Source: Kofleriaceae bacterium | GTDB taxonomy: Bacteria; Myxococcota_A; Polyangia; Haliangiales; Haliangiaceae | Assembly: GCA_024642805.1 (NCBI GenBank) | Contig: JAHEAK010000083.1 | Location: 1 to 12,732, forward strand | Length of the DNA: 12,732 bases | Direction: 5' to 3' | Part shown: piece by piece, positions 7,209-12,732 of the stretch | Layout of the letters: each line of letters opens with the position of its first letter | Numbering within the stretch: position 1 is the first letter of the stretch | Position numbers and translations under genes: made by a program | The notes under the pieces: generated by a model | Database searches by the model: none | Told to the model about the DNA's origin: nothing | Seen by the model: only the letters and a program-made list of their open reading frames with translations

Positions 7209-8099
7209 CTAGCTCCGCCGCATGGAGGCTTGCTTCCACAGGAGGCTGAGCAAGACGCCCAGCAAAATGACGCCTGCGCCCAGGTAGCTGTGCCCGGAGA
7301 AATTCGCCTCTGCCTCCCAGAGCGAGTCGACGATGACGGCAATCACCGGCTGAATGAAGACCAGGGTCGTTGTCGTCATCAAACTGACGTGCTGCAAGAG
7401 ATAGAGGTAGCAGGCAAAGGTCAGGACGGAGCCAGCCAGCGCCAGGTACAGGAGCGCCAGCGTCGGTCGCAGCGGCAGCGGCCATGGCAAGCTTGCCTTG
7501 CCAAGCACAAGCGCCGCACACCATAGGCCGATCGCCGTCACCCCGAGAAACCACGAGGTCGATGCCAGCGGATGGATCTTCGCGCCCTCGCGCTTGAGAA
7601 TGAGGCTGTAGCAGGCCGAGCTAATGACGCCGAGACAGAGCAGAGCGACGCCGGTCGCCTGATCCGAGGACACCTGCAAGCGGTCACCGAAAATGACGCC
7701 AACTCCCAGCAACGACACCAGGGAGCCAAGGATGTGCCCGAGCGTGACCTTCTCGGTGCGCGTCACCACCGCCAGAAAGCCCGTGACCAGCGGCAGGGTG
7801 CCGAAGAGGATGGCGGCGAATGCGCCAGCCACACTCTGCTCGCCCGTGTAGACCAGCGCGTAACCAACGCCGTTCAAAAGACCCGCAAGGCTCAGCCAGA
7901 TTCGCTGTCGCTTCGAGGACACACGCTCTTTGACGCCCTTGACCAGGACCAGAGCCAGCAAGACCAGCGCCGCGATGGTAAATCGCAGGGCCGCGCCGGC
8001 AAGCGTCGGGTAGCCGCCCGCACCAATGCACACGCGAATGGCGAACCAGGTCGTGCCCCAGACCAGCGCACAAATCAGATATGCAATTGCAACGGCCAG
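7209..8099 (-). CDS. EamA-family (DMT superfamily) membrane transporter
   Basis: About 296 residues and ten hydrophobic helices in two EamA repeats, the usual architecture of drug/metabolite exporters in the inner membrane; the substrate cannot be predicted. The first ATG/GTG/TTG start, GTG 8033, would begin after the first helix. Upstream the frame stays open to a TGA at 8115-8117 and encodes AVAIAYLICALVWGTTWFAIR, the expected first EamA helix with its conserved WGTTW-type motif. This region has no ATG, GTG or TTG, so I place the start at CTG 8099, with ATT 8087 or 8075 as alternatives. A weak -10-like TATGAC lies six bases upstream of that CTG. Other features are the SLVSLLGVGVIFGD region ending repeat 1 and an FIQPVIAVIVDSLW segment in repeat 2, both typical of the family. 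Divergent from the dehydratase, with only 17 bp between the chosen starts, and upstream of SRAP. Confidence 0.85.
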   Translation of the reverse strand: MAVAIAYLICALVWGTTWFAIRVCIGAGGYPTLAGAALRFTIAALVLLALVLVKGVKERVSSKRQRIWLSLAGLLNGVGYALVYTGEQSVAGAFAAILFGTLPLVTGFLAVVTRTEKVTLGHILGSLVSLLGVGVIFGDRLQVSSDQATGVALLCLGVISSACYSLILKREGAKIHPLASTSWFLGVTAIGLWCAALVLGKASLPWPLPLRPTLALLYLALAGSVLTFACYLYLLQHVSLMTTTTLVFIQPVIAVIVDSLWEAEANFSGHSYLGAGVILLGVLLSLLWKQASMRRS

Positions 8100-8105
8100 G
8101 GCGCG

Positions 8106-8111
8106 GTCATA
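8106..8111 (-). promoter_or_regulatory. Possible -10 box of the EamA gene
   Basis: TATGAC on the minus strand matches the -10 consensus at 4 of 6 positions and ends six bases before CTG 8099, the same geometry as at the SRAP gene. A plus-strand CATAGT (8108-8113) overlaps it and could serve the divergent dehydratase gene if that starts at 8129. Both are weak matches. Confidence 0.25.
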
Positions 8112-8116
8112 GTCTC

Positions 8117-8467
8117 ATGCGCAGCGCAATGGAAGAGCTCGCGAAGAAAGACTGCATTCTGACTCCCGCAGGCGGCAAGGCCCTCGAGGCTGCTGACGCT
8201 GACGCGCTTCTGCTCCGTCTGGGGCACGACTGGCAGATCATCGAAGGTCGACGTCTGCGCAAGCGCTTTGCCTTTGCCGACTTCGTGAGCGCGCTGGCCT
8301 TCGTCAATCGCATCGGCGCCATGGCTGAAAAGCAGCAGCACCACCCTGACCTCTGGCTGCGCTGGGGCCAGGTCGAGATCGAAATTTGGACGCACACCGC
8401 CAAGGGCCTGACCGAGGCTGATTTCGTGTTCGCCGCCAAGAGCGAGAGCTTGTTAGCCGGCCCCTAG
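8117..8467 (+). CDS. Pterin-4a-carbinolamine dehydratase (PCD/DCoH family)
   Basis: A small cytoplasmic enzyme that dehydrates 4a-hydroxytetrahydropterin, regenerating the cofactor used by aromatic amino acid hydroxylases. The frame is 116 residues from ATG 8117. The family signature is clear: QQHHPDLW with catalytic His75 and His76, and WTHTAKGLTEADF with His93, which is 17 residues after the second His, as in characterised PCDs. W40 and the RFAFADFVSALAFVNRIG helix fit the fold. Start is uncertain: ATG 8081 would overlap the first helix of the divergent transporter gene, while ATG 8117 and ATG 8129 are both reasonable and neither has a ribosome binding site. No phenylalanine hydroxylase gene is in the window, so its partner is unknown. 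It converges on the kinase gene with only 12 bp between stops and no convincing terminator. Confidence 0.9.
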   Translation: MRSAMEELAKKDCILTPAGGKALEAADADALLLRLGHDWQIIEGRRLRKRFAFADFVSALAFVNRIGAMAEKQQHHPDLWLRWGQVEIEIWTHTAKGLTEADFVFAAKSESLLAGP

Positions 8468-8479
8468 GGGGTGGGTCGC

Positions 8480-11400
8480 CTAGCTGCTCGCCGACGACTG
8501 GAAGATGCCGGGAGCCAGCATGCGCGACATGCTCCGTGGATCCTGAACGTGGTGATGCTCGAAGTAGGCCATGGCCTGGCTCAGCTCCGCATCCCGACCA
8601 GCCAGCGTGCCAAGGGCAAAGCGCGCGGCCGCCGCGAAAGACTTCATGTCGCTGGCATCGAGACAGGTGATCGATTCTTGTAAGGAAGCGATGGCCGGAT
8701 CCAGGCGGCCTCTCGTGCTGTGCACGCCTGCCGTGAGCAAGTGGGCCAGGCCGACTGCCCAGGGCGCGTTCTCGCGCACGAGCTGAGCGGCAATCTTCAC
8801 GGTTTGCTTGAGGAGCTGTTCGTCGCCACCGCGCTCACTGGCGAGAGCAAGCTTGACGCGGCCACGGCAATGCACCGCCTCGATGCGATTTTGTTGAACC
8901 TCCAGCAACATGGACGCTTTCAAGCTCTGCCAGTTCTTCTCCAGATGCGTGTGTGCGCTTTCGCTTTGGCCCTCGTAGAGATCGATCTGAGTCTCCGCGT
9001 AGAGACTGAAGTAGTGCTGGATGTGGAAGCCCTTTTGCGACCATCCCCGAAGTGCCGCTTTGTTGGTCTCGCGAGCCAGATCCGGTCTGCCCTTGGCGAG
9101 CTCCATCAGCGGCTGAAAGACGATCTGCGAGCTAATTTGTGCGTAGAGATCGCCGCGCCTACGCGCACCACGCAAGATTTCGGGCAAGCGTCCCGCGATG
9201 GTCGAGAAGTTCCCGCAGTACCAGCTCGCCCACAAGCCGACCATCTGGGCACTACTGAGTTCCCAAGCTACATCAGAACAGTTCTCACGCAGATAGGTCT
9301 CGGCCTCGTGGAGTTGCTCCTCGGCGGCAACGAAGGTCCCCTGACAAACGTGCCCGAGGCCGCGCATGAGCATGCATGAGCCGCGAAGGTTGGGATGACC
9401 GATTTCATCAGCAAGCTCTTCTGCCAGGGCGATGACCCTGTCTCCCGCCTTCTTGCCCTTACTGCCAGCTGCGTAGCGATAGGCCGCCTCGACAGAGAGC
9501 GCGCGACCAATGCGATAGGGATCACCTGTCTTGAGTGCGAGGCGCAAGTGCTGCGCCTGCAGCGCCGCGCCGCGAATGGTGTCGATGAGTCCAAGACCAA
9601 CGGCCAATCCCCAGGTCGTGTCGACACGTGCGACGTCGCGCTTGGGAATCGTCGAGGGATGCTTGCGTCGAAAGGCCAAGCCGCGTGTGCGCAAGAGGGC
9701 GCGCTCGCCGACCAGCCTAGCCAGTGCCGAGCGAGGAGACTGCGGAACGGAGAGCCCGAGGCCACCGGCGGCGCCTCGCAAGACTTCCAGTGCCGAGTCG
9801 ACATGACCGCTTCGCAACAGGTGCGAGGAAGCAATGGCGTTGAGCTCGGTGGGATCCTCGGCGAGCAGCGCCGCAGCCAAGAAGGCATTGGCGGCTTCGG
9901 CTCCCCGGCCGGCGTTTGCCAGGCTGTAGCCGAGACGAATTCGCACTTCCTTCTCGTCGGCATCTCCTGGCTCGAGAGCATCGAGGCAGCGTCGATAGAG
10001 CTGCGCGGCATGATCGAAGGCAAGGGATTCCTCGGCCAGTACCGCTGCACTTCGCAGATAGCTGTAGGCCTTCTTGACATCGCCGGCGCCGCCCCAGTGT
10101 GCGGCCAGCGATTCGTGGCTGCCGCTGCCAGCCGTCTCCATCGCCAGCGCAATGCGCTCGTGGCAATGGCGACGGCGTTCGGTGTTCATGTTCTTCATCA
10201 CGGCCTGGCGCACGCGGTCGTGAAAGACACTGATGACGTCGTCGTGGCGGGCGCCAGTGGTTTGCACGAGCTTGGCGCCACGCAAGACCGAGACCCAGCG
10301 AGCACAATCGTCAAAGCGCATCTGCGCGGCCGTCGCGGCGGTGGCCTTGGCGATCGGCGCATTGGCGGTTGCCACCAGCTCGAGGAGAGAGCGAGCCTCT
10401 TCATCGAGGCTGAGCACGCGCGCCCAGAGCGCGGTATCGAGCTGCAAGGTCGAGAGGGCCTCACCGGTCAGAGCGCCGTGGCGAATCATCTCGTCGATGA
10501 AGAGCGGATGGCCATCGCTCTCCTTGATGATCTGTTCGGCGACGCCTTTGAGGCGAGGCGCGACCTGTCGGATCAAGTGCGAGGCCAGCTCCGTGGCATC
10601 GGCCTGCGCCAGGCCATGCAGCCGCAAGTGGCGCACCTGGCCGATGGGCACCTCGAATGGGTTGTCCTTGGCCAGCTCGCCCGGTGCACGTCGGCCGGTC
10701 TCGTCGCGAACAGTGGCGACCAAGAGCATGGGCGGCGCATCCGGTGGACGCAGAAGCGCGCGCAGCAGCGCCAGGCTGTCTGCGTCGGCCCACTGAAAAT
10801 CATCGATGACGATGACCACATCACGCGCGCTCGACAGACGCGTGCACAGGTCACGCAGCGCCTCGAAGACGCGCTCGCGCATCTCGCTCGGCTCGAGAGC
10901 GCGTCCCTCGTGACGCATCGACTTGGCGACGACTTCGGCGCGGCGCAGTACCGGAAAGACTTTGACCAGGGCATTGATGTGCAGCGGTATCAAACCCGCG
11001 GCGTCGACCTCATCGGCGTCAACCAGATATCGGCTCAGAGCATCGATGACCCCGTCAAAAGCCTTGAAGGGCACCGACTCGCGCTCGTAGCAGCGGCTCT
11101 CGAGAATGAGCGTCGAACTGGGATAGCTCTCGCGCACACGCTCGACGAAATGTCGCACCAGCGCACTCTTGCCGATGCCGCTCTCGCCATGAACAAAGAC
11201 GGCAATGGCCTCTCGACCGCGCTGCTCGGCGAAAGCCGTTGTGAGCTCGCCGAGCTCCTCGTCGCGGCCGACGAAGTAATTGCCAGGCAAGCTCATCGAG
11301 CCGGTGGCTGTGCGCTCGCTGTCGACGTTGACGCCGAGCCTGGTTAGGATCTCGTCCTCATCGGGACGGTCTTCTGGACGAATCTCGAGGAGACTCATGC

Positions 11401-12181
11401 ACAGATCGTCGAGATCCTCTGGAATGCCTGGGGCAACCTCGCTGGGTCTCGTGATCGAGGCTCGCTGCTTGGCCATGAGCAACTCGAGAGGCATGCCGTC
11501 GACGGGCAGGACGCCGGTCATCACCTCGTAGAGCATGACGCCAACGCTGTACCAGTCGGAAGCCGGGCCGACTGGCAACGACGCAGCCTGCTCCGGCGAC
11601 ATATAGGCCGCCGTGCCCACGACGTTGTCGCTCGAGCGCAAGTTGGACTCGGTTACGATGCCGAAGTCGAGCAAGACGACGCGACCGTTTGGCGTCACCA
11701 TGATGTTCGAGGGCTTGATGTCTCGATGGACAAGTCCAACGTGATGCAGCGCTCGCAAGGCACCGGCCAGCTGGGCCAGGCTGCGGCGCAAGCGTTCCTC
11801 GTCGTACGCGGCCATGCCGCCAATCGCCGGCCGCGTGGTCTCGTTGCCTATATCTCGGTCCGTCGTGCCGTGCGCGTTGCGAGCCGTTCGCACATAGCGA
11901 TAGAAGTTGGTCCCATTGATGAGCTCCATCGTGAAGAACCAGCTGCCTTCACTTTCGATGAGCTCGCCCAGACGAACCAGATTCGGGTGATCGAGGCCCT
12001 GGATGCTTCGAAACTCCTTCTTGAAGCGAAGCAGGCGATTGGCATCGAAATCGCGAATCGTCTTGATGGCGACCTGGGTTTCGCGCTCGTGGTCGATGGC
12101 CGCATAGACCACGCCCATCGCGCCTTCGCCTAGGCGCGAGAGTACTTGGAAGCGAGATGTACCTGAGAATTCAGAGTTCAT
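8480..12181 (-). CDS. Ser/Thr protein kinase - AAA ATPase - helical repeat protein (PknK-like)
   Basis: A 1233-residue cytoplasmic signalling protein. The Hanks-type kinase domain (about 11-285) has every key residue: glycine loop GEGAMGVVY (18-26), K40 in VAIK, E56, HRDIKPSN (152-159), DFG (172-174), SPE (195-197) and D209. About 25 extra residues (roughly 100-125) lie between hinge and helix E, which I recall in kinases of this architecture. Next comes an AAA_16-type ATPase starting at FVGRDEEL (303-310), with Walker A GESGIGKS (332-339) and Walker B VIVIDD (456-461). FHDRVRQA (653-660) resembles a motif at the end of this ATPase region. From about 690 to the end it is alpha-helical, TPR/MalT-like, probably a protein or ligand-binding scaffold. 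There is no transmembrane segment or C-terminal DNA-binding domain, so output is by phosphorylation or binding. The architecture resembles mycobacterial PknK. Divergent from the ACP operon, a possible target. ATG 12181 gives the expected short N-terminus. Confidence 0.93.
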   Translation of the reverse strand: MNSEFSGTSRFQVLSRLGEGAMGVVYAAIDHERETQVAIKTIRDFDANRLLRFKKEFRSIQGLDHPNLVRLGELIESEGSWFFTMELINGTNFYRYVRTARNAHGTTDRDIGNETTRPAIGGMAAYDEERLRRSLAQLAGALRALHHVGLVHRDIKPSNIMVTPNGRVVLLDFGIVTESNLRSSDNVVGTAAYMSPEQAASLPVGPASDWYSVGVMLYEVMTGVLPVDGMPLELLMAKQRASITRPSEVAPGIPEDLDDLCMSLLEIRPEDRPDEDEILTRLGVNVDSERTATGSMSLPGNYFVGRDEELGELTTAFAEQRGREAIAVFVHGESGIGKSALVRHFVERVRESYPSSTLILESRCYERESVPFKAFDGVIDALSRYLVDADEVDAAGLIPLHINALVKVFPVLRRAEVVAKSMRHEGRALEPSEMRERVFEALRDLCTRLSSARDVVIVIDDFQWADADSLALLRALLRPPDAPPMLLVATVRDETGRRAPGELAKDNPFEVPIGQVRHLRLHGLAQADATELASHLIRQVAPRLKGVAEQIIKESDGHPLFIDEMIRHGALTGEALSTLQLDTALWARVLSLDEEARSLLELVATANAPIAKATAATAAQMRFDDCARWVSVLRGAKLVQTTGARHDDVISVFHDRVRQAVMKNMNTERRRHCHERIALAMETAGSGSHESLAAHWGGAGDVKKAYSYLRSAAVLAEESLAFDHAAQLYRRCLDALEPGDADEKEVRIRLGYSLANAGRGAEAANAFLAAALLAEDPTELNAIASSHLLRSGHVDSALEVLRGAAGGLGLSVPQSPRSALARLVGERALLRTRGLAFRRKHPSTIPKRDVARVDTTWGLAVGLGLIDTIRGAALQAQHLRLALKTGDPYRIGRALSVEAAYRYAAGSKGKKAGDRVIALAEELADEIGHPNLRGSCMLMRGLGHVCQGTFVAAEEQLHEAETYLRENCSDVAWELSSAQMVGLWASWYCGNFSTIAGRLPEILRGARRRGDLYAQISSQIVFQPLMELAKGRPDLARETNKAALRGWSQKGFHIQHYFSLYAETQIDLYEGQSESAHTHLEKNWQSLKASMLLEVQQNRIEAVHCRGRVKLALASERGGDEQLLKQTVKIAAQLVRENAPWAVGLAHLLTAGVHSTRGRLDPAIASLQESITCLDASDMKSFAAAARFALGTLAGRDAELSQAMAYFEHHHVQDPRSMSRMLAPGIFQSSASS

Positions 12182-12208
12182 GCTCGGCTCTTTGTCGACG
12201 TCCCCTCA

Positions 12209-12257
12209 GACTCAGAAAGTTTATGAGTTCCAACACGGTGGGTAAAGTTTTGACTCA
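12209..12257. promoter_or_regulatory. Repeat cluster (possible operator) between kinase and ACP genes
   Basis: An AT-rich island in the 137-bp divergent region carries two kinds of repeat. GACTCA occurs at 12209-12214 and 12252-12257, with an inverted TGAGT at 12224-12228. AAAGTTT occurs at 12216-12222 and 12244-12250, each followed by TGA. The second copies run into the -35 element of the ACP promoter, so a bound protein could control it. The rest of the region (12182-12318) shows no small ORF I trust. Confidence 0.4.
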
Positions 12258-12278
12258 TTTCCCAAGGGGTTCTATTGT
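12250..12278 (+). promoter_or_regulatory. Sigma-70-type promoter of the ACP operon
   Basis: TTGACT (12250-12255, 5 of 6 to the -35 consensus) and TATTGT (12273-12278, 4 of 6 to the -10 consensus) are separated by the ideal 17 bp. Transcription would begin near 12285, giving a leader of about 34 nt before the ACP ATG at 12319. This is the only well-formed -35/-10 pair I see in the window. Confidence 0.6.
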
Positions 12279-12318
12279 TCTGCCCCGAGAGGGCCTGCGC
12301 AGAGCGGGCCAGCACGCC

Positions 12319-12564
12319 ATGGCCCCTGAAAACACGATTACCTTAGTATCCAGGCTTGTAGCTGAGATTTGTGAAATCGACCAGAAAACGGTCCGTTCGG
12401 AATCGAAGTTGGTTGGCCTCGGCCTGGACTCTGTTCGAGTTCTCGATCTGTTGATGGCCGTCGAGGACGCCCTGGATATTGAGCTGAGCGAGAACGACCC
12501 CGCTCTCGCCGACGTGCAGACCGTCGCTGACCTGGCTGCACTCATTGAAAAGCGGCGGAGCTAG
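12319..12564 (+). CDS. Acyl carrier protein (phosphopantetheine-binding)
   Basis: An 81-residue stand-alone acyl/peptidyl carrier protein. The attachment site for 4'-phosphopantetheine is S38 in LGLDSVRVLDLL, and the acidic helix after it (MAVEDALDIELSEND) is typical of the partner-docking face. The final segment TVADLAALIEK is the normal last helix. Length matches the family. I start at ATG 12319; the longer frame from 12157 runs back over the promoter and into the kinase coding region and adds no family sequence. The stop is 2 bp before the next gene, so the two are very likely translationally coupled. A dedicated carrier next to a PLP enzyme suggests a specialised lipid, polyketide or amino-acyl pathway instead of housekeeping fatty acid synthesis; this is inference because the cluster runs off the window. 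Confidence 0.93.
   Translation: MAPENTITLVSRLVAEICEIDQKTVRSESKLVGLGLDSVRVLDLLMAVEDALDIELSENDPALADVQTVADLAALIEKRRS
12557..12560 (+). promoter_or_regulatory. Ribosome binding site deciding the TTG start
   Basis: GGAG inside the last codons of the ACP gene sits 6 nt upstream of TTG 12567. The frame has no ATG or GTG near its beginning, so this site supports TTG as the start of the downstream gene. Confidence 0.5.
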
Positions 12565-12566
12565 CC

Positions 12567-12732
12567 TTGTCGGGCAGCGGGACTAGCCTGTACAGCGAGT
12601 TCGTCAAACCGCTCCTGGCGGCCCGTTTGCGCGCCGCCGGTCTCGACGTCAACTATCATCGTGGGCTGGGCGACTCGCTCTTCTATATGGAGAACGATAG
12701 CGAGGTGGAGGTGCTCGATCTCGTCGGTGGCT
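12567..12732 (+). CDS. Probable class III PLP-dependent aminotransferase (3' end missing)
   Basis: The first 55 codons of a gene that leaves the window on the right. The frame is closed upstream by a TGA at 12546-12548. No ATG or GTG precedes an internal ATG well within the conserved region, so TTG 12567 is the likely start, two bases after the ACP stop. The sequence has the shape of the N-terminus of class III aminotransferases: a helix LYSEFVKPLLAARLRAAGL, then a short strand pair YHRGLGDSLFYMEND, then EVLDLVGG, which corresponds to the family's usual G-x-Y-L-x-D-x-x-G-x-x-YLD-x-x-GG-YG segment. The lysine that binds PLP and the substrate pocket lie outside the window. A carrier-protein-coupled aminotransferase would install an amino group on a thioester-bound or released chain. 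Assignment rests on this short N-terminal region only. Confidence 0.55.
   Translation, partial: MSGSGTSLYSEFVKPLLAARLRAAGLDVNYHRGLGDSLFYMENDSEVEVLDLVGG

Noticed and set aside
8461..8470. Palindrome CCCCTAGGGG at the end of the dehydratase gene
   Set aside because: It has no room for a loop and includes the stop codon, so it is not a credible terminator; it may simply be chance.
9395..11347. A 650-codon open frame on the plus strand opposite the kinase gene
   Set aside because: Antisense to an intact kinase-ATPase with full catalytic motifs. The product is a compositional shadow with no family signature.
12206..12231. ECF-sigma-like elements upstream of the kinase (GGAACTC and TCTGA on the minus strand)
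   Set aside because: The 14-bp spacing is about two bases shorter than in the sigma-E promoters I know, so I do not call it as a promoter.
12157..12318. Extension of the ACP gene to an upstream ATG at 12157 or 12223
   Set aside because: The extra residues are not ACP-like. ATG 12157 lies in kinase coding sequence, and both lie upstream of the predicted promoter at 12250-12278.

Overview
The window is high-GC bacterial DNA with strong third-position GC bias, which also produces long meaningless antisense frames. Several traits point to a myxobacterium (phylum Myxococcota): a serine/threonine kinase fused to an AAA ATPase and a helical-repeat tail, a glycine-rich lipoprotein with an Asp/Pro-rich linker after the lipidated Cys, a ferritin-like protein with a GRR motif, and a multi-haem sensor cyclase. 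This placement is inferred from gene types, not from a marker gene.

Layout. 2-670 (+): 3' part of a ferritin-like di-iron protein, followed by a hairpin. 780-2903 (+): membrane adenylate cyclase whose periplasmic part is three tandem modules, each ending in a c-type haem motif. A hairpin separates it from the convergent glycine-rich lipoprotein (2927-4189, -). After a 141-bp divergent intergenic region comes a 704-residue membrane protein (4331-6445, +) that joins an LtrA domain to a complete KirBac-type inward-rectifier potassium channel. Convergent to it lies a minus-strand pair: an SRAP/YedK-type abasic-site protein (6505-7185) downstream of an EamA/DMT transporter (7209-8099, apparently with a non-ATG start). 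Divergent from the transporter is a pterin-4a-carbinolamine dehydratase (8117-8467, +). A 1233-residue PknK-like kinase/ATPase (8480-12181, -) follows. Divergent from it, after an AT-rich regulatory region with a good sigma-70 promoter, an acyl carrier protein (12319-12564, +) and the start of a probable class III PLP aminotransferase (12567-end, +) look like the first genes of a biosynthetic operon.

The genes do not form one pathway. There are three themes: envelope sensing and signalling (haem cyclase, LtrA-Kir channel, kinase), housekeeping or repair (ferritin-like, SRAP, EamA, dehydratase), and the edge of a biosynthetic cluster (ACP plus aminotransferase, with the kinase as a possible regulator). 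The strongest candidates for novelty are the LtrA-Kir fusion and the three-haem cyclase. A third observation is that several genes have a -10-like box 5-7 nt before the start codon, which suggests leaderless transcripts. There is no gene-free stretch above 300 bp, and I see no tRNA, rRNA, CRISPR array or insertion sequence.
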